Shown piece by piece: positions 42,644 through 51,938 of a DNA stretch of 64,000 nt. The position numbers were made by a program, and so were the translations under genes. The notes below the pieces were generated by a model. The model made no database searches, was not told the DNA's origin, and was given only the letters and a program-made list of their open reading frames with translations. This DNA comes from Lacticaseibacillus suilingensis. GTDB lineage: Bacteria; Bacillota; Bacilli; Lactobacillales; Lactobacillaceae. The stretch spans positions 227,453 to 291,452 of the forward strand of contig NZ_BOLV01000001.1 in assembly GCF_016861845.1 (NCBI RefSeq), in the 5' to 3' direction. How positions within the stretch are numbered: position 1 is the stretch's first letter; every line of letters begins with the position of its first letter.

Positions 42644-43462
42644 TTATGGCCAAAGAAAATGATTCGTCGCGCCTGCGACTTCTAGGTTATACCGCAGCAG
42701 GCTATGTTGGGCTTGGGGACCGTAGATGGGTAGCGTGCGGTAACTGCGCAACCGCCGGCCGAGCAGGTATTTCAACGAGCGGGAGGAAACATTGAGTACT
42801 TTGCCATCCCAGTAGGTGCCGTCGCCGATGTTGCCGTAAATGTTCAACACATCGACCTGGTTCACTGGAAAATGCCGCCGCAGCCGAAGCGCCCGGCGAA
42901 AATCCGGGGCAAACCACGGTGGCCTGCCATCAGGGCCAAGGTGATGCTGCCGGCGTAAGTGGTGCACCCCGGGCACGCCATTGAAGTTGGCGGCGATGGC
43001 CACATAGCGTTGCAGTTTCGGTAGCCCAGGCACATCACCATACCGGAGCTCATAAAACAGAACGGCGGCATTGCCCAAGCTGTGGGCGACAATATTAAAC
43101 TTGGTGATTTGGTAGCGGCTTTGCAGCGTTTCAATGACGTTGCGCAACCAGTCGGCAATGCGATGGTAATTGAGCGTGCGATTGTTTTTAAACACGACTT
43201 TGATCAGCGGCCGATGGGTGGCAACTGGCCAATCGCCGGCAAGGTGAACTTGACCATCACCATCAACCGTTGCCGTGACCACCGCGGTGGCATGATCCGC
43301 GCGCTGCGCGGCGGTCATTAGTGGCACCATTGAATTGGGACCACCATGATGCCCATGCAAATACAGCGTTGGTACCTGCCGCTGAACGCTGGCATGCACT
43401 GTTTGCGGCGCCAGTCCGAAGGTGATAAGCGCGAGTAAAATGACCCACCATCCTTTTGTCAT
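42644..43462 (-). CDS. Secreted alpha/beta hydrolase, DUF915 family
   Basis: A 272-residue protein with an N-terminal signal peptide (MTKGWWVILLALITFGLAPQ region, cleavage probably after VHA near residue 24). The DUF915 marks are YLHGHHGGPNSM near residue 35 and the nucleophile elbow VAHSLGN near 125, giving Ser as nucleophile. It may be an extracellular or surface esterase; the substrate is unknown. The start at 43462 is chosen for the signal peptide and an upstream AGAGG; an upstream in-frame codon would hide the signal sequence. Confidence 0.8.
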   Translation of the reverse strand: MTKGWWVILLALITFGLAPQTVHASVQRQVPTLYLHGHHGGPNSMVPLMTAAQRADHATAVVTATVDGDGQVHLAGDWPVATHRPLIKVVFKNNRTLNYHRIADWLRNVIETLQSRYQITKFNIVAHSLGNAAVLFYELRYGDVPGLPKLQRYVAIAANFNGVPGVHHLRRQHHLGPDGRPPWFAPDFRRALRLRRHFPVNQVDVLNIYGNIGDGTYWDGKVLNVSSRSLKYLLGRRLRSYRTLPIYGPQAQHSLLRYNLEVAGATNHFLWP

Positions 43463-43541
43463 TGACCTGCGCCTCTTTTCTGAAATTACCTTTAGTCTAG
43501 TAGAAGATTCAGGCGGCGGCAAATAACAATGTTGTAAGGCA

Positions 43542-43876
43542 GGCTGCGGAGCGAGGCCGGTATTGGCCGGATGGGTAGCCTAGCCTGAAGCCTTGCCGCC
43601 GCTTTTTGGCGGTGAGGCTTCAGGCGTAGCTGCTGCCGCATGTCAGTCTGTATGTGCTTTGCGCTACAGACTGATCAAATCGCTCAGGCGTTGGCCTCAT
43701 GCAGCGCGACTACCCTGGTCATATGGATGCCCCGCCTTTGCTTACAGCCTGGATAGTTGCGCTCGCCAAGGCAACGCCCGAGCATCCAGCTACGCCCAAG
43801 GCATTGTCGCCAAAAACCGGCGGCAATGCCTTGAGCTAGGCTGGATGTTGGGCTAAGACCGCCTTGGTTCGCAGCC
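43542..43876. repeat. Hairpin-rich intergenic element, not R1
   Basis: GGCTGCG (43542-43548) and CGCAGCC (43870-43876) may close the region. Inside are a 16-bp stem with two G-U pairs (43585-43600 with 43608-43623), a 9-bp stem CAGTCTGTA/TACAGACTG (43644-43652, 43665-43673), and a long stem 43798-43811/43819-43832 extended by CATCCAG/CTGGATG (43783-43847). The order differs from R1. Confidence 0.55.
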
Positions 43877-43883
43877 GGGATTC

Positions 43884-43915
43884 AAAAACGCCGCCTGGCA
43901 CTGGGCCAAGCGGCG
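43884..43915 (-). terminator. Terminator of the pyruvate oxidase gene
   Basis: On the minus strand a CGCCGC/GCGGCG stem with inner GGCC/GGCC-type pairs is followed by TTTTTG. Confidence 0.75.
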
Positions 43916-43964
43916 CGATTTCTGCTTCGGCAAAAGTAGAAGGTAACTGTGATAAGGAATGTGG

Positions 43965-45785
43965 CTAGAGGGTAACCTGCGCTTCATCAAGGAAGTGCTG
44001 CAGCGGTTTGAGTTCTTCGCCGTCGTAGTAGTCGAACAGGCCTTGGAGGTCATCGACATGGTGTTCAACATCATTGGCATTGAACGCCGGATCGACCGTT
44101 TCCACCACGCGGCCATCCTTAATCGCGACTTTCAGCGCTTCAACTGGGAATCCACGCTTCAAGGTGATTTTGGCATTGATGACAAAGGGCCGACCAGCAG
44201 CGAGCACCTCTGCCGCCTGATCAAAAGCAGCTTTCAAATCATCGCTCTTGGTCACGGTGACGCCTTCGACGCCCATGCCTTCCGCGATTTTGACAAAATC
44301 TTGGTCTTCCAAGTCAATGCCGCTGTAATCATGCATGCCAGGAATGTCGGCTTGCTCGTCGCGGATAAAGCCCAAGGTGGTGTTGGAGGTAACAATGTTC
44401 AAAATTGGCAGATGGTATTTCTTTTCGGTGATCAGATCTTGCATGACCATGGAGAAGGCCCCGTCCCCAGAAATGGACACCACTTGCCGGTCAGGGAAGC
44501 TCAACGCCCCGGCAATGGCCCCGGGGATGCCGGCGCCCATCGAGGCGAACAAGGCAGAAACGACCCACTTGTTGGTTGGTTTAACGTTCATGTACCGCAG
44601 CAAGTTGATGGTGTTGTCGCCAACATCCAGGGACACCACGGTGCGGTCGTTAGCGATGCGATTGAGTTCGTTGTAGACCGGTTCGAATTCAAGCGGATCG
44701 GTGCGGCGCGTGGCGAGCTTCTTGAGGTAAGCCTGCCAGTTCTTTTGGTCCGCCACGGCGGCTTGGAAAAAGGCGGAAGCCGGCTGCGGCTGGCTGCGTT
44801 CAAGCATCTTGTTCACAAACTGGGTGGCGTCGGCCCAGACGCCCAGGTCGAGGTAGTGGTGGCGGCCGAATTGCGCCTCGTCATGATCAACCTGAATGAA
44901 CTTGAAATCATGGCGCGTGTACACATTATTGGCAAACGGGAAGTCTGTCCCCAATGCAATCACCAGGTCGGCAATATCCATGATTTCGTTGGCGGCTTTG
45001 GAACCAGCGCGGTTAACCGGGCCGAGGTTGCCTTCGTAATCTTCGGCTAGCAGGCCTTTGGTCAAACCGGTCATAATCAACGGAATTTGCAGTTTTTTGG
45101 ATAATTCAATCAGCTGATCGCCGCCGTTTTTGATCCCACGGCCGACGTGAATGACTGGCCGCTTGGCGGCTTTGAGCATGGTCAGCACCTGATCGACTTC
45201 TTCATCAGTGGCTGCTGGTTCCGGCTGCGGCTTGTTATCCGTCGGTGAGGTGCTCTTGTAGGGCACATCCGGGATTTGCACGTAGCCGAAGTCGTTAGGG
45301 ATGATGACGACTGCCACGCCGCGATGCTTGTAGGCTTCACGAATGGCTTTGTCCACGACGTAAGGCAAGCTTTCTGGCGTCATGACAGTGCGACAGTAGC
45401 AGGAGACGTCAGCAAAAATCGGGTTTTCGTCGAATTCTTGGAAGAAGTTGTAGTTCATTTTGTCATGTGGCACCTGGCCAATCAGCGCCAGCACCGGCGC
45501 GTGGTCCTCGCGGGCGTCGTACAGCCCAGTAAGTAGATTGGTGGCGCCAGGGCCGGCGGAGCCAAAGGTGACGGCGATTTTGCCGGTGAGTTTGGCATCG
45601 GCCGCGGCGGCTAACGCGCCCACTTGTTCATGGCGGACCTGGATGTATTGAAGGCGTTCTTTTTCCTGTTCCAAAGCAGACATCGTGGAATTAAAAGAAC
45701 CGCCGGGGTAACCAAAAATATGTTTAACGCCCCAAGCCTCAATCACTTTAAGCATGGCGACGCTGGCTGGTGTGGTGTTTGTCAT
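43965..45785 (-). CDS. pox: Pyruvate oxidase (acetyl phosphate and H2O2 forming)
   Basis: A 606-residue ThDP/FAD enzyme that turns pyruvate, phosphate and oxygen into acetyl phosphate, CO2 and hydrogen peroxide. The N-terminal VKHIFGYPGGSFNSTM and VRHEQVGALAAAADAKLTGKIAV with the catalytic Glu of the ThDP site are present; the ThDP motif starts GDGAFSM near residue 437. Length matches lactobacillus and streptococcal pyruvate oxidases. The ATG at 45785 follows AAGGAAG. A perfect cre match lies upstream, so glucose repression is expected. Acetolactate synthase relatives are less likely by sequence length and the FAD region. Confidence 0.9.
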   Translation of the reverse strand: MTNTTPASVAMLKVIEAWGVKHIFGYPGGSFNSTMSALEQEKERLQYIQVRHEQVGALAAAADAKLTGKIAVTFGSAGPGATNLLTGLYDAREDHAPVLALIGQVPHDKMNYNFFQEFDENPIFADVSCYCRTVMTPESLPYVVDKAIREAYKHRGVAVVIIPNDFGYVQIPDVPYKSTSPTDNKPQPEPAATDEEVDQVLTMLKAAKRPVIHVGRGIKNGGDQLIELSKKLQIPLIMTGLTKGLLAEDYEGNLGPVNRAGSKAANEIMDIADLVIALGTDFPFANNVYTRHDFKFIQVDHDEAQFGRHHYLDLGVWADATQFVNKMLERSQPQPASAFFQAAVADQKNWQAYLKKLATRRTDPLEFEPVYNELNRIANDRTVVSLDVGDNTINLLRYMNVKPTNKWVVSALFASMGAGIPGAIAGALSFPDRQVVSISGDGAFSMVMQDLITEKKYHLPILNIVTSNTTLGFIRDEQADIPGMHDYSGIDLEDQDFVKIAEGMGVEGVTVTKSDDLKAAFDQAAEVLAAGRPFVINAKITLKRGFPVEALKVAIKDGRVVETVDPAFNANDVEHHVDDLQGLFDYYDGEELKPLQHFLDEAQVTL

Positions 45786-45855
45786 GATGAGCACTTCCTT
45801 GTATGTGGTGTTATTTAGTTGTCTACAACTATCACGTTCACAATGTATCACGAAT

Positions 45856-45869
45856 TGAAACCGATTACA
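45856..45869. promoter_or_regulatory. cre site between pyruvate oxidase and fbp
   Basis: TGAAACCGATTACA matches TGNAANCGNTNNCA at every defined position. It is 71 bp upstream of the pyruvate oxidase start and 124 bp before fbp. Confidence 0.75.
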
Positions 45870-45992
45870 ACAGATAATTCAAAAAAGTAATACAACGATT
45901 AAGAAGTGCTCAAGCCGAATGACAACGTTTTAATTACGGCCGTTTCTGTGCTACAGTCAAACGCATAGTCGAGAAGACAGAGGAGGCAGCAC

Positions 45993-47903
45993 ATGAGCCA
46001 AGATCCCACGGCGCCGTTCCAGACGGTGCCAGCTATCACCACCGAGTTGATCAACTTAAGTGCCATTTTGAATTTGCCGAAGCCAACCGAAGCGTTCATG
46101 AGCGACATTCACGGGGAGTACGATGCGTTTTCCCATGTCTTGCGCAATGGCAGTGGCAATGTCAAAACCAAAATCAGTGAGTGCTTTGGCGGCCAAATGA
46201 CCGAGCAAACCCGCCAGCAGTTTGCCTTTTTGGTCTATTACCCCAGCGAAATGGTGGCGCGCGCCCAGGCTGCGCTGGCACCGGCTGAGCTGGAGCAGTG
46301 GTACCGCGACCAGGCGCTGCGTTTGGCGCAACTGCTGGCGTACACCGCAACGAAGTACACCCGCTCGAAGGTGCGCAAAGCCTTGGCGCCAGAGTTCGTG
46401 TATATTACCGAGGAGCTTTTGTTCAACGACCCGCAAGCGGCGGATAAGCGCGCCTATTACTGGGCCATCATTCAAAATCTGATTGGCCTGGGCCAGGTGA
46501 CAGCTTGGATTGAGGCCACCGCGCACACCATCCAGCAACTAACGGTGGATCAAATTCACATTATCGGTGATATTTACGATCGGGGGCCGGCGCCGCACCG
46601 GGTGGTCGAGGCGTTGATGCGCCGCGGGCATGTCGATTTCCAGTGGGGCAATCATGATATTTTATGGCTTGGTGGGGCCGCGGGTTCGGCGCTGAATATC
46701 GCCAACTTGGTGCGGATTTGCGCCCGCTATGCCAACTTGGATATTTTGGAAGACACTTATGGTATCAACCTGCGCCACCTCGCCCAGCTAGGGGAGCGCT
46801 ATGATGGGGATAATCCGGCGTTTCAACCGAAAGTCTCCGCTGACACCACCCTCAGCGCTGGCGAGCGGCGCGCCATTACCCAAATTCACCAGGCCATTTT
46901 GATCATTCAACTGAAACTGGAAGGCCCAGTGATCAAGCGGCGCCCAGAATTTGGCATGGCAGGCCGTTTGCTCCTGGACAAGCTTAGCCCGGACCGCCAG
47001 ACCATTACGATTGACGGCCAGACCTATTCGCTCACTAATGGCTGCTTTGACCTGGTCGACCCGGCGGATCCTTACCGGCTGACCGCAATGGAACAGTCGG
47101 TCATTGATCAACTAGTACAGGCCTTCATTCATTCCGAAAAATTGCATCGGCACATGGACTTCTTGGTCGAAAATGGCAGCATGTACCGCAAAACCAATGG
47201 CAACTTGCTGATTCACGGCTGTGTGCCAGTCGATGAGGCCGGTGAGTTTGTCGGGTTAACGCTAGCCGGCAAGACCTATCGGGGGGCGGCGTTGTTTGAT
47301 CTGCTCGGCACTAACCTGGTCAAGGCCTACCAAAATCCGGAACCTGGTAGTTTGGCCAATGACTTGCTGTGGTATTTATGGACCGGCCCGTATTCACCGC
47401 TGTTTGGTAAACAAAAAATGACCACCTTTGAACGCTATTTCATCGAAGATAAAGCGGCGCATGATGAACAACCCAATCCTTACTATCGATTGCGGCATGA
47501 GCAGGCATTTGTCCAAAAATTGCTAACGGCGTTTGGGCTGGATGGCGAGCGCGGGCATGTCATTAACGGCCACACCCCAGTGAAAAAAGGCAATTCGCCG
47601 ATTATGGCCAATCGTCAGATGCTGGTGATCGATGGCGGTTTTTCACGGCCCTACCAGAAAACCACCGGCATTGGCGGCTACACCTTGCTGGACAATTCCT
47701 ATGGGATGCAGCTAGTGGCCCATCAGCCATTTGTGTCGCGCCAAGATGCGATTGCGCATCTGACCGACATTGTATCGACCAGGCGGGTGGTGGAAACCGA
47801 GGCCCGGCGGCGAACCGTGGCGGAAACCGATATTGGCCATCAGTTGCAAGTCCAAATCTGCCTGCTCAAAGCGCGCCTGCAGCGGCTAACTAGCGGTCAA
47901 TGA
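45993..47903 (+). CDS. fbp: Fructose-1,6-bisphosphatase class III
   Basis: A 636-residue class III FBPase, specific to Firmicutes, which makes fructose-6-phosphate for gluconeogenesis. The phosphoesterase metal motifs are present: FMSDIHGEYDAF near residue 35, GDIYDRGP near 193, WGNHDILWLGG near 220, and a late GHTPVKKG. The length is typical and far above class I enzymes. GAGGAGG precedes the ATG. It faces away from pyruvate oxidase, with a cre site between, so both may respond to carbon supply. The need fits the glycogen genes nearby. Confidence 0.93.
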   Translation: MSQDPTAPFQTVPAITTELINLSAILNLPKPTEAFMSDIHGEYDAFSHVLRNGSGNVKTKISECFGGQMTEQTRQQFAFLVYYPSEMVARAQAALAPAELEQWYRDQALRLAQLLAYTATKYTRSKVRKALAPEFVYITEELLFNDPQAADKRAYYWAIIQNLIGLGQVTAWIEATAHTIQQLTVDQIHIIGDIYDRGPAPHRVVEALMRRGHVDFQWGNHDILWLGGAAGSALNIANLVRICARYANLDILEDTYGINLRHLAQLGERYDGDNPAFQPKVSADTTLSAGERRAITQIHQAILIIQLKLEGPVIKRRPEFGMAGRLLLDKLSPDRQTITIDGQTYSLTNGCFDLVDPADPYRLTAMEQSVIDQLVQAFIHSEKLHRHMDFLVENGSMYRKTNGNLLIHGCVPVDEAGEFVGLTLAGKTYRGAALFDLLGTNLVKAYQNPEPGSLANDLLWYLWTGPYSPLFGKQKMTTFERYFIEDKAAHDEQPNPYYRLRHEQAFVQKLLTAFGLDGERGHVINGHTPVKKGNSPIMANRQMLVIDGGFSRPYQKTTGIGGYTLLDNSYGMQLVAHQPFVSRQDAIAHLTDIVSTRRVVETEARRRTVAETDIGHQLQVQICLLKARLQRLTSGQ

Positions 47904-47965
47904 TAATCTTTGGTAGAGTAGTTATATAAGCTAACAGTTAACGACCTGACCAAAGGAGGAACGCC

Positions 47966-48796
47966 ATGCCCAAACTTAACCCAACCCTTAAGCGCGGCCT
48001 GATCATGCTGGTAGCACTGGAACTGATCGCCGTCAGCATCAATTTGTTTTATGCCCCGCATGGCGTGGCCGCTGGGGGCGCGACTGGCTTGGCCATCATT
48101 GTGCAAGAGCTATTAGGCATCCCGCTCAGTGCAACGACTTTAGCGGTCAACGCGGTGATGCTGGCGCTGGCCTGGTGGCTGCTGGGCCGCGGGACGTTTC
48201 GCCGCATTCTGGCCGGCAGTATCTTGCTGCCGGTGCTCCTCGCCCTGACGCCGCAGCGCATGATTGTTGAAGATCGGCTGCTAGCGGTGATGGTCGGAAG
48301 TGTGATTTTTGCCGTCGGGGTGGCGCTGAATTACCGCATCGATGCTTCCAGCGGCGGGACCACGGTGCCGCCACTGATTTTCAAAAAATATTTCAACGTC
48401 AAACCGGCAGTTGGGCTGTTCGCCATTGATTTTGTGATTTGCTTGCTCAACATTCCAGTGGCCGGGCTGGAAGCCTTTATCCTAGCGGTGTTCGCTGTGG
48501 GCCTTAGCAGTCTCGTGATGAATTACGTCGAAACCGGGCTGGATCGCAAAAAGGCCGTGTATGTCATGAGCAGCCAGTTGCCCGCCCTGAAGCAGGCGCT
48601 GACCGCGACTGGCGATTACGGTCTGACCATTCATCAAGTGCTGGGCGGTTTTTCCGGCCAGCCGCAGGAAATGCTGATGGTGGTGGTGGAGCAAACCAAC
48701 TTCCGCGCGTTGATCGATCAGATCCACCAACTCGATGCCGCCGCCTTTATCTTGGCGGTGGAAGCCACTGAGGTGCATGGTGGCTCGCTTAATTAA
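47966..48796 (+). CDS. YitT family membrane protein with DUF2179 domain
   Basis: A 276-residue protein: five to six membrane helices in residues 10-190 (including FYAPHGVAAGGATGLAII and the conserved RIDASSGGTTVPPLI loop), then a soluble C-terminal DUF2179 domain (GGFSGQPQEMLMVVVEQTNFRALIDQIHQLDAAAFI). The family is widespread in Firmicutes, with no firm function; some members are linked to efflux or small-ligand sensing. GGAGG precedes the ATG, 62 bp after fbp. A terminator follows at 48806. Confidence 0.85.
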   Translation: MPKLNPTLKRGLIMLVALELIAVSINLFYAPHGVAAGGATGLAIIVQELLGIPLSATTLAVNAVMLALAWWLLGRGTFRRILAGSILLPVLLALTPQRMIVEDRLLAVMVGSVIFAVGVALNYRIDASSGGTTVPPLIFKKYFNVKPAVGLFAIDFVICLLNIPVAGLEAFILAVFAVGLSSLVMNYVETGLDRKKAVYVMSSQLPALKQALTATGDYGLTIHQVLGGFSGQPQEMLMVVVEQTNFRALIDQIHQLDAAAFILAVEATEVHGGSLN

Positions 48797-48805
48797 ACCT
48801 GTTGC

Positions 48806-48834
48806 AGTCGTCCATTTTCGGGACGACTTTTTTG
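48806..48834 (+). terminator. Terminator after the YitT gene
   Basis: AGTCGTCC and GGACGACT with a loop of seven bases, followed by TTTTTT. Confidence 0.85.
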
Positions 48835-48909
48835 TTGTGCGCCAAGGCTTATTGATAGGTTTTTGCCTTATTCCGTGCTACGCTCTCGGTGAGAAAACGG
48901 GGTGGTGGC

Positions 48910-48938
48910 TTGACAAAGAAAATTGACAGCGCTTTATT
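48910..48938 (+). promoter_or_regulatory. glgC promoter with overlapping cre-like site
   Basis: TTGACA (48910-48915) and TTTATT (48933-48938) are 17 bp apart. TGACAGCGCTTTAT at 48924-48937 matches the cre consensus at 12 of 14 positions and overlaps the -10, predicting CcpA control of glycogen synthesis. Confidence 0.55.
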
Positions 48939-48986
48939 GACGGGCAAGTTAGGAGGGAGCCGCTACTGCGGCCGAGGAGGAGCAAA

Positions 48987-50129
48987 ATGAGCACGGAAAT
49001 GTTGGGGATGATTCTTGCCGGGGGGCAGGGAACGCGCTTAGGTAAGCTAACCAAAACGACGGCCAAGCCCTCGGTACCTTTCGGCGGGCGTTATCGCATT
49101 ATTGATTTTACGTTGAGCAACTTGAGCAATTCCGGCATTAATACCGTGGGGGTCATCACCCAGTACGAGCCGCTGGAACTCAATCGCCACATTCAAAATG
49201 GCGGCGCCTGGGGTTTGAACGAAACCGGCGCCGGTGTCACCATTTTGCAACCCTACGCTTCCAGCGAAGGGGCGAAGTTTTTTGAAGGAACCGCCCATGC
49301 GATTTATCAAAACATTGCTTACATCGATGCTTATGATCCGCAGTACCTATTAGTGTTGTCTGGTGATCATATCTACAAAATGGATTACGCCAAAATGCTG
49401 CGCGCCCACAAGGCCAAACATGCCGCCTTGACCGTGGCGGTAATGCCAGTGCCTATGGCCGAGGCCCCGCGGTTTGGCATCATGAACACCGACGACACTG
49501 ACCGCATCATCGCCTTTGAGGAAAAACCCGAGGCACCGAAGTCGAATCTGGCCTCGATGGGCATTTATATTTTCGATTGGCCCACTTTGCGCCGCTACTT
49601 ATCGGAAAGCTACGCCACTGATGGCACCTTGGAAGACTTTGGCCATGATGTGATTCCGGCTTACCTGGCGCATAACGAACCGACATACGCCTATGCCTTC
49701 CATGGTTATTGGAAAGACGTCGGTACGATTGCGTCGCTGTGGCAAGCCAACATGGAATTTCTGTCGCCGAATAATAGCCTGCACATTGCCGACCGCAACT
49801 GGCGGATTTTCTCTCAAGCAGAGGCGCTGCCACCGATGTTTTTGACCAAGGCGGCGCATGTCACGCAGTCGATGGTGACAGATGGCTCCTACATCGCCGG
49901 TACCGTGACCCACAGCGTGTTGAGCCAAAACGTCAAAGTCGGTGAAGGCGCTCAAATCGTGGACTCGATGATTATGCCTAATGCTGTCATTGGCAAAAAT
50001 GTGCACATCGACCATGCCATCATCGGCGAAAATGCCGTGGTGGGCGATAACGGTGATGTGCTGGGTGACGCCGAAAACATTGCCGTGGTTGGCTATGGCG
50101 AAGTCGTCGGCAGAAAGGAGAAAGCATGA
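48987..50129 (+). CDS. glgC: Glucose-1-phosphate adenylyltransferase, catalytic subunit
   Basis: A 380-residue nucleotidyltransferase that makes ADP-glucose from glucose-1-phosphate and ATP, the committed step of glycogen synthesis. It has AGGQGTRL near residue 11, [19 protein letters not shown], the catalytic [12 protein letters not shown] near 127 and [10 protein letters not shown] (sugar phosphate site) near 175, then a left-handed beta-helix of hexapeptide repeats at the C-terminus. GAGGAGGAG precedes the ATG. It overlaps glgD by 4 bp, and in Firmicutes the two form a heteromer. Confidence 0.95.
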   Translation: MSTEMLGMILAGGQGTRLGKLTKTTAKPSVPFGGRYRIIDFTLSNLSNSGINTVGVITQYEPLELNRHIQNGGAWGLNETGAGVTILQPYASSEGAKFFEGTAHAIYQNIAYIDAYDPQYLLVLSGDHIYKMDYAKMLRAHKAKHAALTVAVMPVPMAEAPRFGIMNTDDTDRIIAFEEKPEAPKSNLASMGIYIFDWPTLRRYLSESYATDGTLEDFGHDVIPAYLAHNEPTYAYAFHGYWKDVGTIASLWQANMEFLSPNNSLHIADRNWRIFSQAEALPPMFLTKAAHVTQSMVTDGSYIAGTVTHSVLSQNVKVGEGAQIVDSMIMPNAVIGKNVHIDHAIIGENAVVGDNGDVLGDAENIAVVGYGEVVGRKEKA

Positions 50130-51304
50130 CTCAAGGAGAAATGGCAGCCATCATTGACTTGAATGAGGAAGATGATGCCTTGCGCCCGTTGACCACCTAC
50201 CGCCCAGTGGGCACCTTACCGTTTGCTGGCCGCTATCGGTTGTTGGATTTTCCGCTGAGTGCGGTGGCGCATGCCGGCGTCCACAGTGTCGCGCTTTTTA
50301 TGCCGCGTTCCGCCCGCTCAGTGCAAGATCATGTCCGGGACGGTTCATCCTGGAATTTGGATTTGATTCAAGGCGGCGTGTTCATGTTCCCGTACATGGC
50401 CACGCGGGATTATTCCGACTCGCAGTTGCGGCATCGCTATTTTGACGACTACACGACCTTCTTGCGGCGCAGCGGGGCGCCTTACACGGTGATCATTGGC
50501 AGTCGCAATGTGGCGTCGGTCGATTTGGCCGCGGTGCTGGCTTATCACCAAGCCGGCGATGCGCCAGTGACCGTCGTGTATAAGAAACTGGCCGAAGCGG
50601 AAATGGCGCCAAGCGATTGGACGCTGACCTTATCGGAGCAAGGCACGGCCAGCGCGGTGGTGCCGACTGAGGCCCGGCGTGAACCGGCGGACGCCGATGG
50701 CAAGGTGCCGAGTTTTATGGATACCTATTTGCTGGCGACGCCGGATTTGATTGATATTTTGGATGCCGCCGCGGAAAATGATACCTTCCGGCCGCTGCCG
50801 GCGCTGCTGCGAGATTACGTGGTCGCCAACAACGCCAACGCCTTTGAGTACACCGGGTATTTGGCCCGCATCACCTCGCTGCAGCGGTATTTCGATTACT
50901 CGCTGGGGATGCTGGACGAAGCCAATTACCAGGCGTTGTTGTTCTCGGCGGTGCCAGTGCTGACCAAGAGCAAAAACGAGGTGCCAACCTTCTTTGCGCG
51001 CACCGCCAAAGTCGAAAACAGTTTGCTCGGTACGGGGTCGTACATCGAAGGCCAGATCAATCACAGCGTCATTTTCCGCAGTGTGGTGGTGCACCAAGGC
51101 GCGACCGTGGACAACAGTGTGATCATGCAAGGCGGCAAAATCGCCAACGGTTCCAAGCTGAGCAATGTGATTTTGGACAAAGGCGTCGTCATTGGGCCGA
51201 ACCTAACCCTGGCCGGCACGCCTGACCAGCCGCTCGTCATCGGCAAGAACCAAACCATTCTCTCTGCCGCTGACATTCCGCAAGCGGCAGCGACCAAAGC
51301 CTAA
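50126..51304 (+). CDS. glgD: Glucose-1-phosphate adenylyltransferase subunit GlgD
   Basis: A 392-residue GlgC relative. It keeps [19 protein letters not shown] and the C-terminal hexapeptide helix, but the N-terminal GGQGTRL loop is lost ([22 protein letters not shown]) and the catalytic DH pair is replaced by [10 protein letters not shown], so it is a regulatory, non-catalytic subunit, as known for GlgD in Firmicutes. It starts inside glgC (4-bp overlap). A strong terminator at 51312-51349 follows, which cuts it from the remaining glycogen genes 3.7 kb away. Confidence 0.93.
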   Translation: MTQGEMAAIIDLNEEDDALRPLTTYRPVGTLPFAGRYRLLDFPLSAVAHAGVHSVALFMPRSARSVQDHVRDGSSWNLDLIQGGVFMFPYMATRDYSDSQLRHRYFDDYTTFLRRSGAPYTVIIGSRNVASVDLAAVLAYHQAGDAPVTVVYKKLAEAEMAPSDWTLTLSEQGTASAVVPTEARREPADADGKVPSFMDTYLLATPDLIDILDAAAENDTFRPLPALLRDYVVANNANAFEYTGYLARITSLQRYFDYSLGMLDEANYQALLFSAVPVLTKSKNEVPTFFARTAKVENSLLGTGSYIEGQINHSVIFRSVVVHQGATVDNSVIMQGGKIANGSKLSNVILDKGVVIGPNLTLAGTPDQPLVIGKNQTILSAADIPQAAATKA

Positions 51305-51311
51305 TCGGATT

Positions 51312-51349
51312 AAAAATGCCTCGGCTCATGATGAACCGAGGCATTTTTT
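51312..51349 (+). terminator. Terminator after glgD
   Basis: AAAAATGCCTCGG and CCGAGGCATTTTTT, a long stem with both A and T tracts, so it may act in both directions. Confidence 0.88.
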
Positions 51350-51362
51350 GGTGCGGGCCGCG

Positions 51363-51592
51363 GGGTGCGGCGGCGGTGGGCTCCGCTTGGCGCGCGAGGC
51401 TGGCGGTGCGGCCGGTTGGAGCCACAGAGCGGTCTCCAACCTAGTTTTGAAGCCGCAGTCGCTGGCGCTCCGGTGCGTCTTCAAAACTGGCGCGATAACG
51501 ACTGGTCAACCTGCAAAATTCGCAGTTTGACTAGTCGTCATCGTTTCACGGCTAGCCTCACGCCCCAAGCTCCGCCCACCACCACCGCACCC
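51363..51592 (+). repeat. R1 element B
   Basis: A 230-bp element, closely related to A. P1 joins its two ends through about 30 bp with an internal loop where both strands read CTCCGC. P2 is GGTTGGAG/CTCCAACC (51414-51421, 51434-51441), P3 AGTTTTGAAG/CTTCAAAACT (51443-51452, 51479-51488), P4 a 16-bp GATAACGAC-type stem. Compared with A, P2 differs at paired positions on both arms. Confidence 0.75.
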
Positions 51593-51698
51593 GGCTAGAT
51601 AGCGGCTAACTATGGTTAAACATATTGCCTAGTTTTTTCGCTTGAGTGGGAGCTAGTTGAGGTCAGTTTACTAGCGGACTAGGAATTTTGTTATGCAG
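51593..51698. other. Spacer between R1 elements B and E
   Basis: 106 bp, AT-richer than the elements, with no gene, promoter or terminator I can support. Its left end reads CTAGATAGCG and its right end TGTTATGCAG, matching R1 flanks elsewhere. Confidence 0.5.
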
Positions 51699-51924
51699 CG
51701 GTTGCGGTCGGACAAGGCAGAGGGGTAAAAGTGCTGTTGCGGTGAAACGAAAAATACGGTAAGACTGCGCTTTTGGCAGACTTACCGTATTTTTCGGGGA
51801 CAATCCGGAGACTCGAAGCCGAGCATCGCGAGGGGAGGCTCCGGATTGAGGGCCGAGACCTTGGCTCGGCCCGGCCCCACTGCAACAGCACTTTTGGCCC
51901 CGGCGCCTTGGCCGACCGTAATCG
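51699..51924 (-). repeat. R1 element E (inverted relative to B)
   Basis: A 226-bp element on the minus strand, a sister of F. The outer stem is about 42 bp. P4 is GAAAAATACGGTAAG with its exact complement (51749-51763, 51781-51795), P3 CAATCCGGAG/CTCCGGATTG (51801-51810, 51839-51848), P2 GGGCCGAG/CTCGGCCC (51850-51857, 51865-51872). It ends 14 bp before the gntR stop codon. Confidence 0.75.
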
Positions 51925-51938
51925 CGACCGCGAGATTG

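Larger units (their letters stand above)
43463..43964. other. Gene-free stretch with a hairpin cluster
   Basis: No gene is seen. 43542-43876 is a cluster of long hairpins (separate entry) and 43884-43915 the terminator of the pyruvate oxidase gene. Confidence 0.6.

Noticed and set aside
43959..45050. A 363-codon open frame on the plus strand
   Set aside because: It is fully antisense to the pyruvate oxidase gene, has no ribosome site, and its translation looks like a GC-rich shadow frame.
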